This document shows positions 1 to 7,909 of a DNA stretch of 64,000 nucleotides, piece by piece (within the stretch, counting starts at the first letter, position 1; every line of letters begins with the position of its first letter). Origin of the DNA: Gemmatimonas phototrophica (GTDB lineage: Bacteria > Latescibacterota > UBA2968 > UBA8231); assembly GCA_945861755.1 (NCBI GenBank), contig CAMAVQ010000006.1:1-64000 (forward strand), in the 5' to 3' direction. Below the pieces are notes generated by a model. It saw only the letters and a list, made by a program, of their open reading frames with translations. It was not told where the DNA came from and did no database searches. Position numbers and translations under genes: made by a program.

Positions 1-166
1 CGGGTACAAGTTCACCAGCTCCCTGCCGGTGCAGGTGCTCAAGGTGCTGGCCCCCAAACTCATGCCCCTGATCGAGCGGGCCTACAAAGAAGAGCCGCTG
101 CAGGCCCACGCCAAGCCCGCTCTGCCTCTTCCTCCTGCCCCCGTGGTTCCGCCGGATTCTCTTTAG
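1..166 (+). CDS. C-terminal fragment of an unidentified protein
   Basis: An open frame enters from the left edge (first full codon at base 2) and ends with TAG at 164-166, giving 54 residues. The fragment starts GYKFTSSLPVQVLKVL, continues as a short amphipathic helix and ends in a Pro/Ala-rich tail. It is absent from the ORF track because its start lies outside the window. No family can be named from this tail. It converges on the citrate synthase gene, with a terminator hairpin between them. Confidence 0.55.
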   Translation, partial: GYKFTSSLPVQVLKVLAPKLMPLIERAYKEEPLQAHAKPALPLPPAPVVPPDSL

Positions 167-186
167 CCGCTCACAACCTGTGTTCC

Positions 187-232
187 CAAAAAAGCAGCGG
201 CCGGTGGCTCGTGAAAGAGCCGCCGGCCGCTG
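187..232 (-). terminator. Rho-independent terminator of the Gfo/Idh-gltA operon
   Basis: Arms at 196-210 and 217-231 form a 15-bp GC-rich stem (one G-T pair) with a 6-nt loop. Read on the minus strand it is followed by TTTTTT (complement of the A-run at 188-193). It sits about 22 bp past the gltA stop. The A-run lies on the wrong side to be efficient for the plus-strand gene, so it is assigned mainly to the minus strand. Confidence 0.85.
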
Positions 233-253
233 TCATATAAAGCGGAATGTGCG

Positions 254-1543
254 TTAGCCGCGTTTGTCGATCGGGGTGTAGACGCGCTGGGTAGGACCGG
301 TGTAGATCTGCCGGGGCCGGTGGATGCGCGACTTGGAGACAAAGCGGCCTTCTTGCCACTGGGCGATCCAGCCGGGCATACGGCCGATGGCGAACATCAC
401 GGTGAACATCGAGTGGGGAATGCCGATGGCCCGCAGGATCACCCCGCTGTAGAAATCGACATTGGGGTAGAGCTTGCGCTGGACAAAGTACTCGTCCTGC
501 AGGGCGGTGGCTTCCAATTCTTCAGCCAGCTCCAGCAGGGGGTCTTTCAGATGGAGCCTGGCCAACACGTTCTCGCAGGTCTTCTTGATGATCCGGGAGC
601 GCGGGTCGAAATTCTTGTAAACCGGGTGGCCAAAACCCATCAGGCGGATGCCGTTCTTTTTGTTCTTGACCTGTTGCATGAATTCTTTTACCGACATCTC
701 GGCGGCGCGGATTTCCTCCAGCATGTCTACCACCGCCACATTGGCCCCTCCGTGTAAGGGTCCCCACAGGGCGCACACGCCGGCGGCCACCGAGGCGAAG
801 AGGTTGGCACCGCTGCTGCCCACCATACGCACGGTGGAGGCGCTGCAGTTCTGCTCGTGGTCGGCGTGTAACAACAGGATCAGGTCCAGGGCCTTGACCA
901 GTTCCGGGTCCGGTTCGTACTCCTTGTAGGGCTGGCTGAACATCATGTGCAGGAAGTTGGCCGTGTACTTCTTGTCCGGGTGCGGGTAGATGGTGGGGAA
1001 GCCGTTGGCGTGCCGATAGGAGTAGGCGGCGATGGTGCGCACCTTGGCCATGATGCGGGCTGCGGCCTCCTGAAAGGAATTGTCGTCCTCGATTTCCAGC
1101 ATCTCTGGGTGGAAGCAGCTGAGGGCATTGAGCACCGCCGAGAGCACCGCCATGGGCGGGGAATTGGAAGGGAAGAGGTCGAAGTGGTGGCGGATGTCTT
1201 CGTGCAGGTTCTGGTGTTTGGTGAGCAGATCGCTAAAGGTGTTGAATTGGTTTTCAGTGGGTAATTCGCCCCAGATCAGCAGATAGGCGGTCTCGATAAA
1301 GCTGCTGTGCTCGGCCATCTGCTCGATGGGGATGCCCCGGTAGCGGAGGATCCCTTCTTCCCCATCGATGAAGGTGATCGCGCTCTTGCAAGAGCCGGTG
1401 TTGCGGTAGCCCTCGTCCAGGGTGATGTATCCGGTCTGGGCGCGCAGGGCGCTGATATCGACGCCCCGCTCGTTCTCGGTGCCGACGACGATGGGCAGGT
1501 CGATCGCCTTGTCGCCCAGTTGTAGGCGGGCAGTTTCGGGCAT
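254..1543 (-). CDS. gltA: Citrate synthase, hexameric type II-like
   Basis: Citrate synthase condenses acetyl-CoA with oxaloacetate at the entry to the TCA cycle. The 429-aa product has the family length and all catalytic residues: His264 in GPLHGGAN, His306 in GFGHPVYK and Asp363 in NVDFYSG. The SRIHRPRQIYTGP tail is typical of type II enzymes. The track ORF (515 aa) is over-long. The ATG at 1543 is preferred because GAGGAGG lies about 7 nt upstream and the protein then starts like the family (MPETARLQLG). The Gfo/Idh stop codon is only 14 bp upstream, so the two are probably co-transcribed from the promoter at 2764-2792. Allosteric behaviour cannot be judged from sequence by eye. Confidence 0.97.
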   Translation of the reverse strand: MPETARLQLGDKAIDLPIVVGTENERGVDISALRAQTGYITLDEGYRNTGSCKSAITFIDGEEGILRYRGIPIEQMAEHSSFIETAYLLIWGELPTENQFNTFSDLLTKHQNLHEDIRHHFDLFPSNSPPMAVLSAVLNALSCFHPEMLEIEDDNSFQEAAARIMAKVRTIAAYSYRHANGFPTIYPHPDKKYTANFLHMMFSQPYKEYEPDPELVKALDLILLLHADHEQNCSASTVRMVGSSGANLFASVAAGVCALWGPLHGGANVAVVDMLEEIRAAEMSVKEFMQQVKNKKNGIRLMGFGHPVYKNFDPRSRIIKKTCENVLARLHLKDPLLELAEELEATALQDEYFVQRKLYPNVDFYSGVILRAIGIPHSMFTVMFAIGRMPGWIAQWQEGRFVSKSRIHRPRQIYTGPTQRVYTPIDKRG

Positions 1544-1557
1544 CTGCGTTCCTCCTC

Positions 1558-2703
1558 TTATTTGACCCAGGTCATATCCTCGCCGCGCACCAGGAAGGAG
1601 CGCTCGTCCCAGCGACCCGGCCGCTCCACTGGCCACTGGCCCGATTCCACCGCCACGTCGAGCGGGTTGGCCCGTGTCTGCAGGGGCAGCTTCACTCGCT
1701 CGCGCATCCGCGCCGATTCGTACACCCCCATCATGATCTCCAGCGCCGCCCTGCCGTGTTTGGCTTCGCCGCGGTAGTCCTCGATCTTGCCTTCGAGCCA
1801 CTCGCAGATGGCATAGGCCTGGCGCACGAAGGCGTCGCCGTAGCCGACGCGGGTTTTCTCGGTAGGCTCGAACACCTGCCAGCCGGCTTTCTTCGAGGTC
1901 ATGTATTTGAGGCTATTGTCGTTGATTTCCATCATGCCTTCGGCACCGTAGATGGAGCAGTTGATACCGCCCCAGGTGCCCAGCTCGTTCTCGATAACCC
2001 CTTCGACCCCATTGGGGAAACCGATGATGCCGCTGCAGCGGTCCTCGACGCGGTGGCCGAAGATATAGTGGTCGGTCTTGCGCTCCACCTGGCCCATCAC
2101 CCATTCGGCCTGGGGATCACCCTGCACGTAGCGCTGGAAGTCGATGCAGTGGGTGCCCCAGTTGAGCATGCCCTGCAACACCGTGGACCACAGCCGGCGC
2201 GGCTGGCCGATGGCCCCGTCCAGCAGCAGGCGTCGGGCCTCTTCCCAGGCCGAATAGAAGCGCCGCTGATGGCCGATGGCCAGTTTGACGTTGTTGCGCT
2301 GGGCGGCGATGATCATCTGCTCGGCTTCACCCACGGAGGCGGCCATCGGCTTTTCGCAGAGCACCAGCTTGGGCTGGCGGGCGCAGGCGGCGATGGTCAT
2401 CTCCGCGTGCTGGGGGTCCCAGGAGCAGACGCTGACGATGTCGAGATTTTCTTTGTCGAGCATCTCGCGGTAGTCTAGATAGCGCTTGGCAGGGGGGACA
2501 CCGAAATCCTCGCCGTAGGCCTTGAGGGAACCGGGATGGATGTCTCCCAGGGCGACAATCTGGGTGTGCTCACACTCGCTCCAGCCCCGCCCGTGCTCGC
2601 GGGCGATGCGGCCACTGGCGATCACGCCGACGCGGTACTTGGCTTTTCTGGTGGGGCGGGCCTTGGTGGTGGCGGCCTTGCCGGTGCGGGGTTTGGGGGG
2701 CAC
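1558..2703 (-). CDS. Gfo/Idh/MocA family NAD(P)-dependent oxidoreductase
   Basis: The 381-aa product has an N-terminal Rossmann fold (YRVGVIASGRIAREH, about residues 23-37), the family CEKPMA motif (about 116-121) and the C-terminal alpha/beta domain. Members oxidise or reduce sugars, inositols and related polyols. The substrate here is unknown. A GTG start at 2703 is chosen: AAGGAG is 6 nt upstream, and the longer track start has neither an RBS nor family sequence. The first 20 residues are a Lys/Thr/Pro-rich basic extension (PKPRTGKAATTKARPTRK), unusual for the family. It is the first gene of a two-gene operon with gltA, an odd partner for this family. Confidence 0.93.
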   Translation of the reverse strand: MPPKPRTGKAATTKARPTRKAKYRVGVIASGRIAREHGRGWSECEHTQIVALGDIHPGSLKAYGEDFGVPPAKRYLDYREMLDKENLDIVSVCSWDPQHAEMTIAACARQPKLVLCEKPMAASVGEAEQMIIAAQRNNVKLAIGHQRRFYSAWEEARRLLLDGAIGQPRRLWSTVLQGMLNWGTHCIDFQRYVQGDPQAEWVMGQVERKTDHYIFGHRVEDRCSGIIGFPNGVEGVIENELGTWGGINCSIYGAEGMMEINDNSLKYMTSKKAGWQVFEPTEKTRVGYGDAFVRQAYAICEWLEGKIEDYRGEAKHGRAALEIMMGVYESARMRERVKLPLQTRANPLDVAVESGQWPVERPGRWDERSFLVRGEDMTWVK

Positions 2704-2763
2704 TTCGTGCTCCTTTCGGATAAGGGCAGCAGGGAAAAGGAAAGATTTTTTCAGCAGACCAAA

Positions 2764-2792
2764 ATAGTAGCCCCCCAAAGAATCCCTGTCAA
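2764..2792 (-). promoter_or_regulatory. Sigma70-type promoter for the Gfo/Idh-gltA operon
   Basis: On the minus strand a perfect TTGACA (2787-2792) is followed after exactly 17 bp by TACTAT (2764-2769). It lies about 60 bp upstream of the GTG start. The -35 box overlaps the stop codon of the upstream SUMF1 gene, so the pair gets its own promoter despite tight packing. Confidence 0.7.
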
Positions 2793-5089
2793 TGCCCCGG
2801 CGCAGGTCGGGCGCAGCGAAAGCCGATCGTGTAGTCGAAGCCCTGCCAAGGGTCATAGGCCAGGCGGTTGCTCAGGGCGTAGATGTGGGTGTTCTGGTCG
2901 GCCAGCGAGCCGCCGCGCAGCACCTTCAGCCCCTCGGCGCCAGGGTCGGTATTGCGCGGATCGAGGGCCGGGGCGCGCTGGTAGTAGTCGCGTTCGTACC
3001 AGTCGTCCACCCACTCCCACACATTGCCGGCCAGGTCCATGACCCCGTAGGGACTGGCGCCGGCGGGTTTGGTTCCCACCGGCCAGGTGCTGTCCTGGCC
3101 GCAGCCGTCGCCCCCGTCGTCGATCACGGCCCGCTCGCAGGAGGGCTGCTCGTCGCCCCAGGGGTAGACCCGGCCGTCGCCGCCGCCGGCCTTTTCCCAT
3201 TCGGCCTCGGTGGGCAGCCGCTTGCCGGCCCACCGGCAGAACTGGTCGGCCTGGTTCCAGTTCACCGCGTTGACCGGATGGTGATCCCGGTCGGGTTTGT
3301 CCCAGTTGGTATAGCCCCCATCAAAGGGCAGGCGGTAGGCCGCCCCGCCGCTGTAGGGCCGGGTGCATTGCCCGGTTTCGACGCAGGCGCGGTACTGGGC
3401 CACACTCACCTCGTATTTGTCGAGGTAATAGGCGCTCAGATAGACCGGGCGCCGGGGGCGTTCGTCGCCCTGGCCCCGATCAAAGCCCATGAAAAATTCG
3501 CCGGCGGGGATGAGCACCATCTCGTCAGTGGAGGCCGGGGCCGTGGGGAGGGTGTCGCCCTCGGCGGCTCTGGCCATGCGGTTGCGCACCAGCCAGTCGC
3601 TGACCCCCAGCAGGGCGGCCTCCCCGGCAGGGGGGACGACGGAGGGGGTGGGGGACTGAGGGTCGGCAGAGCGGACGCAGCGCACCCCGATATAAGGGTA
3701 CCAGCGCAGCGGGCGGAAGCGGTAGCGGTTGGCCCCCCGCAGATCGGGATCGGGATCGACATAGTGCCAGGAATTGCCGCGCAGCCCTTTGTGCGTGGCA
3801 GGCTCCTGGTTGCGCGGATTGCGTTGGGGGCTGTGGACATAGTAGTCGGACTGGTACCAGTCGTCCACCCACTCCCACACATTGCCGGCTAGGTCCCGCG
3901 CTCCGTAGACGCTGGTATCGGCCTGCCGCGTGGCCACCGGCCCGGTGCCGTCATAGCCGCAGCCCAGGCCCAGGCCCGCCCGCATCATCACCGCCCGATC
4001 GCAGTTCCCGGCGCCGCCGGGCGGTTCGTCTCCCCAGGGATAGATCTTGCCGGCACTGCCGCGCGCCGCCTTTTCCCACTCGGCCTCGGTGGGCAGGCGC
4101 AGGCCCGCCCACTGACAGTAGCGCTGGGCCTCGTACCAGCTCAGGCAGTTGGCCGGGTGGTCGTCGCGCTCTTTCACTCCCCAGTTGCAGGCCTGGCCCT
4201 GGGCAGGTTCGAGGCAAACGCCGGCTTCCACACAAGCGCGGTACCGGGCCACGGTGACTTCCTGGGCTTCCACATAGTAGGGGTCTAGAAAGACCCGGTG
4301 CTCGGGACTTTCGTCCTGGTACAGCGGGCTGCCCATGGTGAACCATCCTCCCGGCACCCCCAAGAGCAGGGAAGTCTGATCGCCGGGCAGCGCGAGCAGC
4401 ATCTGGTCGGGTTCGACCTGGAAGTGAGGGTCAAAGCCGGGGCTGCAGGGATCTACGCCGGGCAGCGTCAGGGAGCGGATGGCCGGACCCTGCACCTGCA
4501 CGGTGTACTCTCCGCATCCGCGCGACTCGACAGCCGATTTGGGCGCCCTGGAGGGGACGCCGTCGGTCAAGGTGAGCTTGCGGGTGGCCTGGTACGCACC
4601 GGTCTCCAGGTGGTACAAGTACACGCCGGCCCCGGCCCCCCTCCCCTGGTCGTCGCGACCGTCCCAGACGGGCTGGTGCCTGCCTGCCGGCAGCTCTTGG
4701 TCCAGCAGCCGGCGCACCGGGCGGCCCAGCGCATCGAAGAGCAGCAGCCGCACCGGGCCGGCCTCAGCCAGGTCAAAGGGCAGGGTGACCGAAGGGTTGA
4801 AGGGGTTGGGATAGGCCCAGCCCAGGGCGGTGTGGGTCGGCAGCGGGGGCGTTTCTCCCACAACGGTGAAGGGATCGGGAAGGGAGAGGCGGTAGGTCCC
4901 GCCGGTGTCGGCCTGCGCTGCGTAGACCATGCCCGTGGCCTGCGCGATATAGTGCACCTGGGCGTAGGGCACGGGCTGGCTGTCCAGGCTGAGGGTGATG
5001 GTGCCGGTGAGTTCGGCGCTCAAGGCCGGGGCGCTGAGGAGCAGGAGAAGAAGCGGGAGTTTTGCCCTAAGTGCGCTGAGGAAGTACAT
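2789..5089 (-). CDS. Secreted protein with FlgD-like Ig domain and two SUMF1 (formylglycine-enzyme-type) domains
   Basis: The 766-aa product begins with a signal peptide (LPLLLLLLSAPALSA). Next come a short beta domain and an FlgD/T9SS-type Ig module at about residues 90-170 (YPNPFNPSVTLPF, VWDGRDDQG, GVYLYHLETG). Two SUMF1-type domains follow, each with LPTEAEWEKA, YPWGDE, LAGNVWEWVDDWY and a closing GVRCVRS/GFRCARP. In this family such domains occur in the sulfatase-activating enzyme and in many non-catalytic binding proteins. I saw no clear paired active-site cysteines, so catalysis is unproven. The ATG at 5089 is chosen because it gives a signal peptide; the track ORF is 247 residues too long. 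Only 18 bp separate it from the divergent gene at 5108. No strong RBS is present. Confidence 0.9.
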   Translation of the reverse strand: MYFLSALRAKLPLLLLLLSAPALSAELTGTITLSLDSQPVPYAQVHYIAQATGMVYAAQADTGGTYRLSLPDPFTVVGETPPLPTHTALGWAYPNPFNPSVTLPFDLAEAGPVRLLLFDALGRPVRRLLDQELPAGRHQPVWDGRDDQGRGAGAGVYLYHLETGAYQATRKLTLTDGVPSRAPKSAVESRGCGEYTVQVQGPAIRSLTLPGVDPCSPGFDPHFQVEPDQMLLALPGDQTSLLLGVPGGWFTMGSPLYQDESPEHRVFLDPYYVEAQEVTVARYRACVEAGVCLEPAQGQACNWGVKERDDHPANCLSWYEAQRYCQWAGLRLPTEAEWEKAARGSAGKIYPWGDEPPGGAGNCDRAVMMRAGLGLGCGYDGTGPVATRQADTSVYGARDLAGNVWEWVDDWYQSDYYVHSPQRNPRNQEPATHKGLRGNSWHYVDPDPDLRGANRYRFRPLRWYPYIGVRCVRSADPQSPTPSVVPPAGEAALLGVSDWLVRNRMARAAEGDTLPTAPASTDEMVLIPAGEFFMGFDRGQGDERPRRPVYLSAYYLDKYEVSVAQYRACVETGQCTRPYSGGAAYRLPFDGGYTNWDKPDRDHHPVNAVNWNQADQFCRWAGKRLPTEAEWEKAGGGDGRVYPWGDEQPSCERAVIDDGGDGCGQDSTWPVGTKPAGASPYGVMDLAGNVWEWVDDWYERDYYQRAPALDPRNTDPGAEGLKVLRGGSLADQNTHIYALSNRLAYDPWQGFDYTIGFRCARPAPGH

Positions 5090-5107
5090 GTTGCTTAATA
5101 TATAACT

Positions 5108-6790
5108 ATGTCGCGCATAAGACAGTTTCGCGGATGGCTGCTCGGGGCAGGCTGGGTGGCGCTGTGGGGTCTGGTCTGGCTCTGCTACCAGGCCTGGGGC
5201 CATCAGCTGGTGCAGGGAATGTACGGGCAGACCCTGCCGGTGGTCTTCCTGAATCAGCTCATCAAGCGGCAGGCGCTCCACCCGCTCGACTACTACACCT
5301 ACAAGGCCGATAGAGCGGTGCAGAGTCTGGTCCTGCTGGGGCTGGGCAGCGGCGTGTTGGCCGCAGGGTATGGGTGGGCGCGCCGGCACTGGCCCGGCGC
5401 GCTGTGGGCCCGGCCCTGGTGGGGGGCGCTCTTGCTCTCGACCCTGGGGTACTGGTTGATCTATCTGCTCCAGATCCCCCTTTTCCAGCTGCTGCCCCAC
5501 TGGTTCTGGTCCCTGGGGTTGACGCCGCTGCCCTGGTGGTGGCTGGGCCTGCCGCTCCTGCCGCTCTCGGGCTGGCTGGTCCGCCAGGTGCTGGGCCAAC
5601 CGGGTCGGGTGGGGCGCAACCTGCTTCTGCTGATCCTGGGCGGATATTTGTTGCAGCAAGATCTGGCCTGGATGGAGGGCCGCGGCCTGGCTGGCCTGAG
5701 CGACCGGCTGGGTGGCGAGGGCGGGCATGGGCGGCTGGTCCAGGCGGCGGTGGCCCAGCCCAGCGGCTGGCGGGTGCTCACCCAGTACGAAGAGCTGCTG
5801 GACAGCGGCGAACTGAGTCCCTTCCCACATGCCACCCGGCCGCCCGGTCAGTTGCTCTTCCTGATGGAGGTGGATCGGCTGGCCGGCGTCCTGGATTCTG
5901 CCACCGAAGACCGGGCACTGCGGCTGGCGCGCCTGGCCGCCTGGATCTTTCCGCTGCTCAGCTACCTGGTGCTCATCCCCCTGTTCTATCTATGCCGGCT
6001 CTATATGGACGAAATGGGGGCTTGGATACCGGTCCTGCTCTACCTCTTGGTGCCCAGCACCGCCCTCATCACCCTGCACTTGGACCAGTGCCTGTTTCCG
6101 CTGGTGGCCTGGAGCTGCGCGGGGCTCTATGCCTGGGGCCTGCGGCGAGGCTGGTGGGGGGCGGCCCTGGGTGCCGGGCTGCTCTTTTATCTGGGGCTCT
6201 TTCTGTCCTTCGGCCTGGCGGCCTTGGGGGGGGTGCTGGGCGTCCTGCACCTGCAGGTGGCCCGGGAGGCCGGCCGCAGCCTGTGGCGCACCGCCGCGTT
6301 GGCCGGGGCGGGTTTTCTGGGACTGGCGCTGATTTTTTGGGGCTGTTTTGATTACGACCTGCTGCAGCGCTACAGCCGGGCCATGGACGCCCACCAGCAC
6401 TTTAAGGGCGTGGAGTGGGGTGTTGGGCAGATCCTCTACTGCGCGTTGCTCAACCTCGTCGAGTTCGGGGTGTGGTGCGGGCTCCCCCTGGTGCTGCTCT
6501 GTGCTGCGCAGCTGCGGGCGGTCTGGTCGCGGCGCGGGGGGTGGAACTGGGGAGCGGAGGAGGCCTGGGCCTTGGCGCTGGTGCTGACCCTGGGAGGCCT
6601 GGCCCTCTTTGGCAGGACCGCCGGGGAAACGGCGCGGCTGTGGATTTTTTTGCTGCCCCTGGTGCTGGTGGCAGCAGCCCAATGCCTGGCCCGGATGGTT
6701 GCGCCGGTGCGGGAGCGGGCGGTGGTGCTGGTGGTCGTCTTACAATTGGTCACCGTCGTGGTGCTGAAGCGCTGTCAGGATTTTTTTTAG
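5108..6790 (+). CDS. Polytopic membrane protein, probably GT-C-type glycosyltransferase
   Basis: The 560-aa product is very hydrophobic, with roughly 11-13 predicted membrane segments starting at the N-terminus (WLLGAGWVALWGLVWLCY). A loop carries HATRPPGQLLFLM, which resembles the THPPG-type motif in the large loop of some GT-C enzymes using polyprenyl-linked sugars. A 60-residue soluble stretch precedes it. This is inference from topology and one short motif; an unclassified transporter-like protein remains possible. The start lies 18 bp from the divergent SUMF1 gene start. Its job may relate to cell-surface glycans, as may the O-antigen-ligase-like gene nearby. Confidence 0.75.
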   Translation: MSRIRQFRGWLLGAGWVALWGLVWLCYQAWGHQLVQGMYGQTLPVVFLNQLIKRQALHPLDYYTYKADRAVQSLVLLGLGSGVLAAGYGWARRHWPGALWARPWWGALLLSTLGYWLIYLLQIPLFQLLPHWFWSLGLTPLPWWWLGLPLLPLSGWLVRQVLGQPGRVGRNLLLLILGGYLLQQDLAWMEGRGLAGLSDRLGGEGGHGRLVQAAVAQPSGWRVLTQYEELLDSGELSPFPHATRPPGQLLFLMEVDRLAGVLDSATEDRALRLARLAAWIFPLLSYLVLIPLFYLCRLYMDEMGAWIPVLLYLLVPSTALITLHLDQCLFPLVAWSCAGLYAWGLRRGWWGAALGAGLLFYLGLFLSFGLAALGGVLGVLHLQVAREAGRSLWRTAALAGAGFLGLALIFWGCFDYDLLQRYSRAMDAHQHFKGVEWGVGQILYCALLNLVEFGVWCGLPLVLLCAAQLRAVWSRRGGWNWGAEEAWALALVLTLGGLALFGRTAGETARLWIFLLPLVLVAAAQCLARMVAPVRERAVVLVVVLQLVTVVVLKRCQDFF

Positions 6791-6807
6791 CCGAAGGCCG
6801 GCTGAAT

Positions 6808-6836
6808 TTGTCTGGCCCGGACGCTTTGTCTATATC
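6808..6836 (+). promoter_or_regulatory. Possible sigma70 promoter for the CDF transporter
   Basis: TTGTCT (6808-6813), a 17-bp spacer and TATATC (6831-6836) lie in the 111-bp gap after the membrane protein, about 65 bp upstream of the CDF start. Each box matches the consensus at four of six positions. No hairpin with a T-run was seen in this gap. Confidence 0.4.
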
Positions 6837-6901
6837 TCTTAAGAAGAAGGATTCAACGCCCCATCAACACCGTTTTTACCTCCCGGGAAAGAACGCCGCT
6901 C

Positions 6902-7882
6902 ATGTCTGTTCCGGCATCGACCCAAAAAGTCCTGGACATCCCCGCCCAGCAGCTGGCCATCCGGCTGTCGCTGGGGGTGGGCTTGCTGATGTTTCTGGGG
7001 AAGACTTTCGCCTATTACCTCACAGGTTCGGCCGCCATTTTCTCGGACGCGGCCGAGTCCGTGGTCCATGTGGCGGCGGTGGGTTTTGCGGCCTTCAGCC
7101 TCTGGCTCAGCCTGAAGCCGGCCGACGAGAGCCATCCGTACGGCCACGAGAAGATCAACTTCTTCTCGGCCGGTTTCGAAGGGGCGATGATTGTGATCGC
7201 TGCGGTGTTCATCATTTTCTCGGCGATTGGCAAATGGATGGCGGGGTTACACCTGGAGAGGCTGGGGGAAGGTACGCTGATCGTCGGTGGCGCGGCGCTG
7301 ATCAACGGGGCGCTGGGAGGGTACCTGGTCTGGCTGGGCAAGCGGCAGGGTTCGCTGATTCTGGAGGCCAACGGCAAACACGTGCTCACCGACGCCTATA
7401 CCAGCGTCGGGGTGGTCGGCGGGCTCTGCCTGACCTTGGCGACCGGCTGGCTGCCCTTCGACCCCATCCTCGCCATCTTGATGGCCTTCAATATCCTCTG
7501 GTCGGGCGGCAAACTCATGCGCCAGGCTTTTGGTGGGCTGATGGACGAACGGGATTTGCAGTTGGACCAGGCGGTGCGCGGGGTGTTGGCGCAGGGGGTG
7601 CCCGGGGAGGTGGTCGAATACCATGGGCTGCGCCACCGCCATTCGGGCAACAGCATCTTCATCGACGTACACCTGCTCTTCCGCGAGGACGTGTCGCTGC
7701 GGCGGGCCCACATCGCCGCCACCCGGATCGAGGAGCAGATCGCTGCGGCCCTGCAGCCCCAGCAAGTGGTGGTGACTACTCACCTGGAATGCGCCGAAGG
7801 GCACGGCAACCACCACCCTCCCATAGCGGGAGGAACCAGCCGCGAAATATTTAACCTAGCGGAAGACGACCGGCAGGCCTGA
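6902..7882 (+). CDS. Cation diffusion facilitator (CDF) family metal exporter
   Basis: CDF proteins are proton-coupled exporters of Zn, Fe, Mn, Co or similar divalent cations in the inner membrane. The 326-aa product has six predicted membrane segments, the TM2 signature FSDAAESVVH, the loop motif HPYGHEK, and the TM5 motif GKHVLTDAYTS with the HxxxD metal-site pattern. The C-terminal cytoplasmic domain (about residues 220-300) contains HGLRHRHSGN and HLLF, typical of the dimerising ferredoxin-like domain. The tail contains a His cluster (EGHGNHHPP) that may add metal ligands. Metal choice cannot be set by eye. The gene converges on the ligase-like gene. Confidence 0.93.
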   Translation: MSVPASTQKVLDIPAQQLAIRLSLGVGLLMFLGKTFAYYLTGSAAIFSDAAESVVHVAAVGFAAFSLWLSLKPADESHPYGHEKINFFSAGFEGAMIVIAAVFIIFSAIGKWMAGLHLERLGEGTLIVGGAALINGALGGYLVWLGKRQGSLILEANGKHVLTDAYTSVGVVGGLCLTLATGWLPFDPILAILMAFNILWSGGKLMRQAFGGLMDERDLQLDQAVRGVLAQGVPGEVVEYHGLRHRHSGNSIFIDVHLLFREDVSLRRAHIAATRIEEQIAAALQPQQVVVTTHLECAEGHGNHHPPIAGGTSREIFNLAEDDRQA

Positions 7883-7894
7883 TCTTTCCGGGGC

Positions 7895-7909
7895 ACCGGC
7901 TCAGCCGGT
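7895..7909. repeat. Perfect palindrome between convergent genes
   Basis: ACCGGCTCAGCCGGT has 7-bp arms around one central base, straddling the end of the ligase-like gene and the short gap after the CDF gene. There is no T-run on either side, so a terminator role is only possible. Confidence 0.4.
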
